The notes under the pieces: generated by a model
Database searches by the model: none
The model's input: only the letters and a program-made list of their open reading frames with translations
What the model was told of the DNA's origin: nothing
Part shown: positions 6,250 through 11,229 of the stretch, piece after piece
Layout of the letters: every line of letters begins with the position of its first letter
Numbering within the stretch: the stretch's first letter is position 1
Made by a program: the position numbers and the translations under genes
Origin: a virus
Virus record (IMG/VR): IMGVR_UViG_3300003323_000429
Location: 1 to 27,876 of that record
DNA: 27,876 bases
Reading direction: 5' to 3' (one strand)

Positions 6250-6275
6250 AGCCCCCGGAGTCGCCCCCGGGGGCT
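6250..6275 (-). terminator. hairpin inside the leftward operon
   Basis: AGCCCCCGG (6250-6258) and CCGGGGGCT (6267-6275) form a perfect 9-bp stem with an 8-base loop. It lies 5 bases after the stop at 6280 and upstream of the ribosome site of the gene starting at 6211. It is the only gap above 60 bases in this operon, so it may attenuate expression of the distal six genes or act as an RNA-processing site. Confidence 0.6.
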
Positions 6276-6279
6276 CCCA

Positions 6280-6567
6280 TCAGGCCTCTCGCACCCGGTA
6301 GTACCGGCCGTGGATCTGGACCCCGTCGACACCCGCGCGGACCGCCTGTGCCGCCATGACGTACTTCTCCTGCTCACCGCCGCGTACGACGAAGCTGTAG
6401 GTGGAGGATTCGAGCAGATCCATTGCCAGCGCTTCCCGCGCCTCCTTGACGGTGCCGAACTTGCCGAGTCTGCGGGGGGCCGACATGGCGTAGTCCTCGT
6501 CGGTCATCGCCCGCAGCGGCTTGCCGGTGACCTGATACCAGGGGATGTCTTCCGCGATGAAGCTCAT
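6280..6567 (-). CDS. hypothetical protein, 95 aa
   Basis: ATG at 6567 was chosen because AAGGAG sits seven bases upstream; an ATG at 6573 overlaps the previous stop (ATGA) but is too close to that site. The protein starts MSFIAEDIPWYQVTGKPLRAM, contains a helix (TVKEAREALAMDLLESS) and ends with beta strands carrying several Tyr/Arg residues (VDGVQIHGRYYRVREA). It may be a compact alpha/beta protein. It is followed by the hairpin at 6250-6275. No recognised family. Confidence 0.65.
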   Translation of the reverse strand: MSFIAEDIPWYQVTGKPLRAMTDEDYAMSAPRRLGKFGTVKEAREALAMDLLESSTYSFVVRGGEQEKYVMAAQAVRAGVDGVQIHGRYYRVREA

Positions 6568-6569
6568 GA

Positions 6570-6938
6570 TCATTCTCCTTCTACGTAGGTGAGCCGCAGC
6601 TCCCGGTTCCGCTCGATGTCGAACACCGCGATCTCGCGGCGCTTGCGTCCGGTCCTCCCCGCCTCGAATTCGGTGGGGTGCCAGGTGGTGGCGTCCACCC
6701 ACAGGCGGCCGGTCTCGTCGTCCGTCCACCAGCCGAGGTACGGGGCGATGGTTTGCTCGTCCACGTACGAGATGAACGTGTCCAGCGCTTCCTTCTGCTC
6801 GGCCAGTGAGTCGTCCGGCTCGATGATCAGCGGGGATACGACGCCCCCGACGAAGTAGCCGGTGGCAGGGAGGTCCTCGCCGTTCAGGCTGGCCGTTCCC
6901 CCCTCGGGGGAGCTCATGATCTGTTCGGTGAAGTTCAT
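6570..6938 (-). CDS. hypothetical protein, 122 aa
   Basis: ATG at 6938 overlaps the stop of the zinc-finger peptide (ATGA) and has AAGGAG five bases upstream. The protein begins MNFTEQIMSSPEGG. A helix follows (SLAEQKEALDTFISYVDEQ), then Trp-rich strands (YLGWWTDDETGRLWVDATTWHP) and a basic patch (GRTGRKRREIAVFD). No catalytic signature is visible. The operon position, in a chain of overlapping genes led by the possible glycosylase-like gene, suggests co-expression early in infection. Function unknown. Confidence 0.7.
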   Translation of the reverse strand: MNFTEQIMSSPEGGTASLNGEDLPATGYFVGGVVSPLIIEPDDSLAEQKEALDTFISYVDEQTIAPYLGWWTDDETGRLWVDATTWHPTEFEAGRTGRKRREIAVFDIERNRELRLTYVEGE

Positions 6939-7057
6939 CGCGACTCCTTGATCGTGTAATCGTCGGGGCTCTCGTCATGGGTGTCGGTCACGTGCTCGCG
7001 CACATCCTGCTCGCTGCCATAAGCGTCCTCGCACAGCGGGCAGTGCCAGGTGACCAT
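6935..7057 (-). CDS. 40-aa C2H2-type zinc-finger peptide
   Basis: Forty codons. WHCPLCEDAYGSEQD begins a single classical-looking finger: Cys6-x2-Cys9-x12-His22-x4-His27. The hydrophobic core positions are Tyr12 and Val19. The tail is acidic (DESPDDYTIKESR). ATG at 7057 overlaps the upstream stop by one base (TGATG) and its own stop overlaps the next ATG (ATGA), so the gene is locked between two others. Single C2H2 fingers in bacteria (Ros/MucR-like or phage knuckles) bind DNA, RNA or protein. The acidic tail makes nonspecific DNA binding less likely. Confidence 0.7.
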   Translation of the reverse strand: MVTWHCPLCEDAYGSEQDVREHVTDTHDESPDDYTIKESR

Positions 7058-7668
7058 CAGATCCTCGCCCCCCGCGTGCCGACCCCGGCCAGACTGTTCC
7101 GCCATGCCACCCACGTCACCGCTTGGACGGCAGAGGGCAGGTGACCCACCCGGGCACCAGCCTCCCGGTAGCAGTCGGCGAGCAGCCTGTACCGGCCGTG
7201 AGCGCCGAGCCCCCGGTTCCAGTCGCCCAGCGGGATGCCGACGGCTATGTCGTAGGCGTGGCGGTCGACGCACACGGCGTCCTCGTCGTCCGGGTTGAGG
7301 ATGCAGCGGTAGAACTGACCGGTCTTGCGCCGCATGGGAAGGACGTCGGCGGGGTCGATGCCAGCCAGGATCTTGTTCGCCTTGCTGGTCGAATCTTCCG
7401 TGTGGCGGGTTGCCCGTCCGGCCTCGAAGGCGTCGCACGCAAGCTCGACGTTCAGCCACCAGGTTGTCTGGGGGGAGAGAGCGGCCAGGAGACCGGCACC
7501 GGTCCGGACGTCCCCGTCGGCCAGCATCCCGGCCGTCCGGTGAGCCTGCTCGTACCAATGCGCACCCTGCTCATACTCGTCGTCGGTCGCCAGGGACCAC
7601 ACCGAAACGATGTTGCGGACGTAGTACTCGCGAGCCTCGCCGTCCGCCTTGATCGGGATCATCTCCAC
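7057..7668 (-). CDS. conserved phage protein with HhH-glycosylase-like motif pattern
   Basis: 203 aa, first gene of a ten-gene leftward operon directly behind the promoter-like motif at 7689-7715. Segments include LLAALSPQTTWWLNVELACD, a conserved-looking RRKTGQFY with Lys115, and VCVDRHAYDIAVG with Asp135. A Lys followed about 20 residues later by V-D-x-H is reminiscent of HhH-GPD DNA glycosylases, and the protein is largely helical. A base-excision or anti-restriction role is possible, but the HhH hairpin itself is not clear. Three starts are possible: GTG 7671, GTG 7668, ATG 7662. The second has the best spacing to AGGAAGG. Confidence 0.7.
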   Translation of the reverse strand: MEMIPIKADGEAREYYVRNIVSVWSLATDDEYEQGAHWYEQAHRTAGMLADGDVRTGAGLLAALSPQTTWWLNVELACDAFEAGRATRHTEDSTSKANKILAGIDPADVLPMRRKTGQFYRCILNPDDEDAVCVDRHAYDIAVGIPLGDWNRGLGAHGRYRLLADCYREAGARVGHLPSAVQAVTWVAWRNSLAGVGTRGARI

Positions 7669-7688
7669 CACCTGCCTTCCTATTGTAA

Positions 7689-7715
7689 GTATTCCCTGGG
7701 GGTGTTACCTCAAAC
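7689..7715 (-). promoter_or_regulatory. GTTT-N19-ATAC promoter/operator motif heading the ten-gene operon
   Basis: On the complement, GTTTGAGG starts at 7715 and CAGGGAATAC ends at 7689. The distance from GTTT to ATAC (19 bases between) equals that at 371-397 and 9522-9548. The start codon is only about 20 bases downstream, so the transcript would have a very short leader. The AATACT hexamer is a plausible -10. Confidence 0.55.
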
Positions 7716-7731
7716 CGGGAACCGGGCCGGA

Positions 7732-7749
7732 CTCTGGATTTCTCCAGAG
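7732..7749 (-). terminator. hairpin terminator after the FtsK-like gene
   Basis: CTCTGGA (7732-7738) and TCCAGAG (7743-7749) form a perfect 7-bp stem with a 4-base loop. It lies 10 bases after the stop at 7760 and just before the promoter motif of the next leftward operon. It probably insulates the two units. Confidence 0.65.
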
Positions 7750-7759
7750 CCCTACTCGG

Positions 7760-8650
7760 TCACCGCCCGAGTGAACGACGCCAGGGGGCGGGCATACGGG
7801 ATCGTCCGCCGGACAGTTCCCGTGCCCTACGCTGAGCCGGTACGGCGTCCAGGACGTACTCTGCGGCCGACTCCTCCGGGATGAACGCAAGCTGCGTCTC
7901 TCGCGCCTTACCGCCGTGGCAGACCATGCCCCGCCCTGTGCTGGACGGGGCAACCCGGTAGCGGCCACAGTCGGAGGCGAGCCACTTCCACGCCTTATCC
8001 GAGTAACCGATCAAGACCCGGGTGCCGAAATTCTCGATCAGGTCGGCTGACAGCCCGGACCGGTATGAGGCAAGCTGCGCGAACGCCACGACGTGCATCT
8101 TCACCGCCCGCCCCATGAACATCAGGTCGGAAAAGGCGTCCATGGCTCCGGAGTCGCCTTGCTGCTTGTCGAGCTCCCGGAGGCGGGTGAGGGTCGCGTT
8201 CGTCTCCTCGAAGATGACGACGACGCGGGGACCGACGTCCGCTCCTGGACCCTGGTCCCGGACCAGCGCGTTCCGGCGCTGCAACTCCCACCCGAGATTC
8301 ACCAGAGCGCCGCCGATGGCCGGTACCGTGTCGGCATAGTGGACCAGCGGGGACAGTTCCCGGGCCCAGCGGTGACTGTGCATCTTCCTGTCGAGGACGA
8401 CGCAGAGATCACCCTGGGCAAGCCGCTGCACCCCGAACGACCGGGCGACCGTCGACTTTCCGAGGTTGGTCGGAGCGTTGACCAGGATGTGGGGCGACTC
8501 GGAGTCGAGATCGACCACGACCGGGCCGTTGATCCCGATGCCGAGGGATACGGTCGAGCTACTCGGTGCCGGTACGTCGTCCATCGTGACGAAATCCGGG
8601 ATGTCAGCCGACGCACCCCCCAGACCCGTATACGGGTTGGGACGGTTCAT
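7760..8650 (-). CDS. FtsK/SpoIIIE/Tra-like DNA-translocase ATPase
   Basis: 296 aa. Walker A is APTNLGKST (59-67). A DLCVVLDRKMHSHRW strand follows, then Walker B VVVIFEE (143-149) and an AFAQLASYRSG sensor motif (189-199), matching the RecA-like motor core of FtsK and Streptomyces plasmid transfer (TraB/TraSA) proteins. There are no membrane helices and no obvious gamma domain; the C-terminus is basic (RRARELSGGRSRM...RRSLGR). At under 300 aa it is a minimal motor. ATG at 8650 follows AGGTGG. Direct repeats and a tRNA-like element lie just upstream. It may move phage DNA during segregation, replication or packaging; the substrate is unknown. Confidence 0.8.
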   Translation of the reverse strand: MNRPNPYTGLGGASADIPDFVTMDDVPAPSSSTVSLGIGINGPVVVDLDSESPHILVNAPTNLGKSTVARSFGVQRLAQGDLCVVLDRKMHSHRWARELSPLVHYADTVPAIGGALVNLGWELQRRNALVRDQGPGADVGPRVVVIFEETNATLTRLRELDKQQGDSGAMDAFSDLMFMGRAVKMHVVAFAQLASYRSGLSADLIENFGTRVLIGYSDKAWKWLASDCGRYRVAPSSTGRGMVCHGGKARETQLAFIPEESAAEYVLDAVPAQRRARELSGGRSRMPAPWRRSLGR

Positions 8651-8755
8651 CCATTCCACCTGCAAACCTCTTTTCTGTTGAAGGGGGACAGTGGGGGAGT
8701 TACGTCCGGGGACCGCCCCTTGTCCACCCTCGCGGTTACGGCGTTCGGAAAAGCA

Positions 8756-8830
8756 GACGCCCAGGGATCTCCCACATGACGCTCCGGCCGGTATTGCCGG
8801 TCCGACGCCCAGGGACCTCCCACATGACGC
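8756..8830. repeat. two 27-bp direct repeats, 48-bp period
   Basis: Copies at 8756-8782 and 8804-8830 share GACGCCCAGGGA, one mismatch (T or C), then CTCCCACATGACGC. The 21-base spacer holds CCGG-type inverted elements. They lie between the tRNA-like element and the FtsK-like gene, in non-coding DNA. Candidate roles are integrase arm sites beside an attP core, or recognition sites for the FtsK-like protein comparable to clt repeats of Streptomyces plasmids. Confidence 0.75.
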
Positions 8831-8839
8831 CGAACACAG

Positions 8840-8899
8840 TGCCCCCGCCAGGATTCGAACCTGGGGACTTCCGTGACGAGACAAGCGTCTGTCGGGGGC
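8840..8899 (-). tRNA. tRNA-like element without a D-arm (minimal tRNA, remnant, or attP core)
   Basis: On the complement, a 7-bp acceptor GCCCCCG (8899-8893) pairs with CGGGGGC (8847-8841), followed by discriminator A (8840). The T-arm is perfect: CCAGG, loop TTCGAAT, CCTGG (8864-8848). Only 28 bases lie between acceptor and T-arm. They can form a 4-bp stem GACG/CGTC with a 7-base loop CTTGTCT, which would read anticodon TGT (Thr). There is no room for a D-arm. It is either a truncated tRNA, a deliberate tRNA mimic, or the tRNA 3'-end copy that temperate actinophages carry as attP. CCA is not encoded. Confidence 0.5.
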
Positions 8900-8903
8900 T
8901 GGA

Positions 8904-8923
8904 CCGGTCATTAGGGGGACCGG
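8904..8923 (-). terminator. hairpin between the conserved unknown gene and the tRNA-like element
   Basis: CCGGTC (8904-8909) and GACCGG (8918-8923) form a perfect 6-bp stem with an 8-base loop, 13 bases after the stop at 8937 and 4 bases before the tRNA-like 5' end. It may terminate or be part of the processing signal of the tRNA-like RNA. Confidence 0.5.
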
Positions 8924-8936
8924 CACCCCGTGGCGG

Positions 8937-9500
8937 TTATTGCCAGCGCTCGGGGATTTGGCTCACCCAATCCGGCAGGAGTACCGCTTTTTGCTCGGGG
9001 AATTCCTCTCCCCCGTTTATCCAGATGAACGCTGAGTTCTGCCCACGGGTCTCGGACGTCATTGCCCGACGGCCCAGTCCTGTGAACATCCGGGAGTGCC
9101 GGACCCAAGCGGCTTCTTCGCCATGACGGGAGAAGCTGACCGACTCGCCGAGACCGGCTCCGTGGTGCCCGTAGTAGTCGTGGACGGCCCGGAACATGTC
9201 GTTCGTGTGCCGACCAAGCAGGGGGTGCCGCTGTTCTTCGGGTGTCGCGTAGACCTTGAGCCGACCGTGCACGGTGACGTCGTACAGCATGGCGTCACAG
9301 TCCGGGTACGGGTCCTCGGCCTGAAAGACGACGTTGATGCCGTCGTGCTCGGTCATCTGCCGGAACTGCGCGGTGACCTGTTCCGCCATCTGCCGGTACG
9401 CGAACCGGGCGAGCGTCGTGATGTAGGGCGACGCGTCGATGTACATCCGACCGATCTCCGGTCCACGGACCGGGTCTGCTGTGATCGTCGTGTAGTCCAT
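8937..9500 (-). CDS. conserved hypothetical with His/Glu-rich putative metal motif, 187 aa
   Basis: 187 aa. The N-terminal half is helical (ITTLARFAYRQMAEQVTAQF). A central segment carries YDVTVHGRLKVY and then a striking run of polar residues: HDYYGHH (107-113), Glu128-Glu129, His135 and ETRGQN (150-155). The spacing of His, Glu and His residues suggests a metal-dependent enzyme, though no known motif such as HExxH is present. I believe similar proteins occur across actinophages without an assigned function. ATG at 9500 has AGGAGG eight bases upstream; the GTG at 9509 is too close. It has its own GTTT...ATAC motif at 9522-9548. Confidence 0.75.
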   Translation of the reverse strand: MDYTTITADPVRGPEIGRMYIDASPYITTLARFAYRQMAEQVTAQFRQMTEHDGINVVFQAEDPYPDCDAMLYDVTVHGRLKVYATPEEQRHPLLGRHTNDMFRAVHDYYGHHGAGLGESVSFSRHGEEAAWVRHSRMFTGLGRRAMTSETRGQNSAFIWINGGEEFPEQKAVLLPDWVSQIPERWQ

Positions 9501-9521
9501 TCCCCTCACCTCCTGCTATCA

Positions 9522-9548
9522 GTATTCCCTGTGAGGACTACCCCAAAC
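9522..9548 (-). promoter_or_regulatory. GTTT-N19-ATAC promoter/operator motif
   Basis: On the complement, GTTTGGGGTAG starts at 9548 and CACAGGGAATAC ends at 9522. CAGGGAATAC is identical to the motif at 7689, and the GTTT-to-ATAC spacing is identical too. It lies 21 bases before the ATG at 9500. Confidence 0.55.
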
Positions 9549-9643
9549 CTCGGCTCCTGCAAGGTTCTGTAGGTATCCTGGTCCCCGGTGTCCGGCTTGA
9601 ACGGACCACGACCGGCTCCTACGCCGACCGGGGGGTGATCATG

Positions 9644-9859
9644 CTAGTGGTACAGGGCCCACACGTTGCCGGATATGTCCGACTGGAAGTACGTGATCTG
9701 CGTGCACGCTCCCGACGGGCCGACCACATGCCGCTGGACGACGTTGAAGCCGATCAGGACCCGCTCACCCACGCTCCTGGCGGCAGCGGTGTCGGTGAGC
9801 TCAGCCGACCGGCGCTTGCCGAGCTCTGGGTCGGACGGGAAGTACTCGTACTGGACCAT
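9644..9859 (-). CDS. small hypothetical protein, 71 aa
   Basis: Seventy-one residues starting MVQYEYFPSDPELGKRRSAEL. A helical polar part precedes strands (VLIGFNVVQRHVVGPSG, CTQITYFQSDISGNVW). ATG at 9859 follows AAGGGA. It is the last of four cassette-like genes. The sequence after its stop contains CCGTTCAAGCCGGA, close to the spacer element before the gene at 10165. No family recognised. Confidence 0.65.
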   Translation of the reverse strand: MVQYEYFPSDPELGKRRSAELTDTAAARSVGERVLIGFNVVQRHVVGPSGACTQITYFQSDISGNVWALYH

Positions 9860-9880
9860 GACGGTTCCCTTCTGGGCCGG

Positions 9881-10165
9881 TCAGAGGGCGACGGAGGGAA
9901 CGAACACGTGCCAGCCGTCGTACAGCTCGCCCGGTTCCGCCTGCCCCTCGAAGATCTCTACGGCGTCCTCGAAGCAGGGGGCGGTGGTCATGGTGACGAA
10001 CGTCCGGCCGGTTTCGGGGTCGGACACGATGCACTCCCAGCGCTGGTCGGCGCCTTCCAGTGCGTCGGCGCAGTACAGGCACGGCTCCGTGGTCTCGTCC
10101 ACGTAGGACGACGCGTCCATGTGGTCGGCGCAACGGACAGTGCCGTCGTACAGGCGGTAGTTCAT
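9881..10165 (-). CDS. small acidic protein with a CxxC pair, 94 aa
   Basis: Ninety-four residues, acidic. Cys12 and His15 (RCADHMD), CLYC (29-32) and later Cys45 and Cys64 could bind zinc or form a redox pair, although the ligand set is not a recognisable ribbon. The middle (SDPETGRTFVTMTTAPCFEDAVEIFEG) looks like a strand-turn-helix unit. ATG at 10165 follows GAGAGG. The spacer behind it is short and keeps only the TGACCGGCC part of the shared element. Function unknown. Confidence 0.65.
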   Translation of the reverse strand: MNYRLYDGTVRCADHMDASSYVDETTEPCLYCADALEGADQRWECIVSDPETGRTFVTMTTAPCFEDAVEIFEGQAEPGELYDGWHVFVPSVAL

Positions 10166-10208
10166 GGCGAACCTCTCATGATCAGCTACACGTTCCGGTT
10201 GAACGGTA

Positions 10209-10255
10209 GACCCGTGGGGCGGGCACCGAGTCTCCCCGACGCCCCCCCATGGGTC
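10209..10255 (-). terminator. long GC-rich intergenic hairpin
   Basis: GACCC (10209-10213) pairs with GGGTC (10251-10255), and TGGGG (10215-10219) with CCCCA (10245-10249), around one imperfect pair. The loop is about 25 bases. It follows the stop at 10262 and may be a terminator, attenuator or processing site between two small genes. Confidence 0.5.
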
Positions 10256-10261
10256 GGCCGG

Positions 10262-10480
10262 TCACGCCAGGTGGCAGATGATCAGCGGCAGGTCGACCAC
10301 CTGGCCGTTCAGGTGCGGGTAGGTCTGGCCGGTCATCCCGCCGGTGACCCGGGTGACCCGGATCTTGACGAGGGCGGAGTCACGGCCGACGATCTCGCCC
10401 CGGATGGCCAGATCGTGGTCGCCGCCGTTCTGGGTACCGACGTAGGCGAGAGCGTGCGTGGGCTTGCGAAGGCTGATCAT
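10262..10480 (-). CDS. small hypothetical beta-rich protein, 72 aa
   Basis: Seventy-two residues, starting MISLRKPTHALAYVGTQNGG and continuing with alternating strands (DLAIRGEIVGRDSALVKIRVTRV) and a C-terminal NGQVVDLPLIICHLA. The pattern suggests a small beta-barrel, perhaps OB- or SH3-like, which is visual judgement only. ATG at 10480 follows AAAGGA. Flanked on both sides by related spacer elements that contain hairpins. No family recognised. Confidence 0.65.
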   Translation of the reverse strand: MISLRKPTHALAYVGTQNGGDHDLAIRGEIVGRDSALVKIRVTRVTGGMTGQTYPHLNGQVVDLPLIICHLA

Positions 10481-10517
10481 GGTCTTGATCCTTTCGGAGT
10501 GAACGGTAGGGCCAAAG

Positions 10518-10544
10518 GGGCGCCCGTCGCCGGTACGGGCACCC
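10518..10544 (-). terminator. GC-rich intergenic hairpin
   Basis: GGGCGCCCG (10518-10526) and CGGGCACCC (10536-10544) form a 9-bp stem with a 9-base loop. The one irregular pair is a G-U wobble in leftward RNA but an A-C mismatch in rightward RNA, so the structure suits leftward transcripts. It lies 21 bases after the stop at 10565. Confidence 0.6.
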
Positions 10545-10564
10545 GATGGTCCGGCCGGTCAGAG

Positions 10565-10792
10565 TCAGCAGCCGAGGGGAAGGAGGATGGTCCCCCCGTC
10601 GGTGCACATGAGGCCTATCTGCCCGTCGAGGGCGTTGCACATGAGCAGGGACCGGAGCGTCTCAAGATCGTTCATCCGCATCCCCTCCCGGTGACCGGGG
10701 TACCGGGCCGGTCGGGGGTAGGTCAGCTCCCGGCTGGTCCTGGCGATGGCGGTGTCGGTGGACTTGCGGAGGGTTACGGAGTAGGTGTTCAT
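10565..10792 (-). CDS. small hypothetical protein, 75 aa, possible internal start
   Basis: First gene of the leftward four-gene group, about 34 bases behind the promoter-like motif at 10826-10852. ATG at 10792 follows GAGAGG. The N-terminal half is basic (MNTYSVTLRKSTDTAIARTS...RYPGHREG). The second half starts at MRMNDLETLRSLLMCNALDG and is preceded by GGGAGGGG, a better ribosome site than the first, so a shorter 38-aa product from about 10681 is a real possibility. The C-terminus (LMCTDGGTILLPLGC) is hydrophobic with two Cys. No family recognised. Confidence 0.55.
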   Translation of the reverse strand: MNTYSVTLRKSTDTAIARTSRELTYPRPARYPGHREGMRMNDLETLRSLLMCNALDGQIGLMCTDGGTILLPLGC

Positions 10793-10825
10793 GGTCTCTG
10801 CCTCTCTGCTAGGTGTTCCTTCGGG

Positions 10826-10852
10826 GTATTGCCTCTAGGTATAGAGTACCCC
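10826..10852 (-). promoter_or_regulatory. promoter/operator region for the leftward four-gene group
   Basis: On the complement, GGCAATACC ends near 10826 and resembles the ATAC half of the shared motif, but GGGG replaces GTTT. An inverted repeat CTCTA...TAGAG (10833-10846) overlaps it and contains TATACC, echoing the GTTTA/TAAAC repeat at 2393. It is a diverged member of the same family or a separate operator. Confidence 0.4.
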
Positions 10853-10861
10853 GGGGGAGGG

Positions 10862-11100
10862 GGGATGTACACCCCCTTTGCACATATTTCCATTAGCAAA
10901 TCCCGGTACCCCCTATGCCCCGTGTGCCCCTGTGCATGGGGGTATGCGGTGCCATGGGTGCATATGGGTGTGCTATGTGGGTGTGGGTGTAGGTGGGTAG
11001 GTATAGGTGGGGGTGTGTGCATGTGGGTGGGTATGCGTTCATTGCAATGCAATGTGTGCATGTGGGTGGGTATGGGGGGTATGCCCTTTGCATTCCCTAT
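10862..11100 (+). other. G/T-rich non-coding tract upstream of terminase, candidate packaging or regulatory site
   Basis: Part of the 437-base gene-free interval 10793-11229. The plus strand is dominated by GTGGG, GGTGGG, TATGGGG and GTGTGC words, quite unlike the rest of the window. Several GGG runs between about 10938 and 11074 could form a G-quadruplex, although loops are uneven. TTTGCA/TTGCAA words recur at the edges (near 10879, 11042, 11086 and 11110). No frame on either strand has a ribosome site and natural composition. Its place right before the small terminase is where pac or cos sites and late promoters are commonly found. Confidence 0.55.
11014..11074. repeat. 22-bp perfect direct repeat in the G/T-rich tract
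   Basis: TGTGTGCATGTGGGTGGG followed by TATG occurs at 11014-11035 and again at 11053-11074, a 39-base period. The 17-base spacer contains the palindromic ATTGCAAT/TTGCAA element. Perfect duplication with a separate palindrome between suggests binding sites, for example for the small terminase subunit. Confidence 0.75.
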
Positions 11101-11200
11101 GTCCGGGTTTGCAGTTTGCTGGGTGCTTTGCTTCCGCAAATGCGCCGGGGGCCTGCGGACGGTCCGATTTCTACCGAATGGCTCGAAAGTAAAAGTAATA

Positions 11201-11217
11201 CCGGCAGGGAATGCCGG
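11201..11217 (+). promoter_or_regulatory. hairpin in the leader of the small terminase gene
   Basis: CCGGCA (11201-11206) and TGCCGG (11212-11217) form a 6-bp stem with a GGGAA loop, immediately before the GGAGGAGG ribosome site of the gene at 11230. It could stabilise the mRNA 5' end or regulate terminase translation. AATACC just upstream could be a -10. Confidence 0.45.
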
Positions 11218-11229
11218 GGAGGAGGAGAA

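Noticed and set aside
8624-8637. Perfect palindrome ACCCGTATACGGGT in the FtsK-like gene
   Set aside because: It encodes ordinary N-terminal residues (NPYTG) and lacks other operator context; a 14-bp palindrome can occur by chance.
8756-8830. CRISPR array
   Set aside because: Only two repeats with one spacer, no leader and no cas genes.
9549-9643. Possible gene or second tRNA in the gap before the 9644 stop
   Set aside because: No frame with a start and ribosome site, and no cloverleaf; it holds only spacer-type elements.
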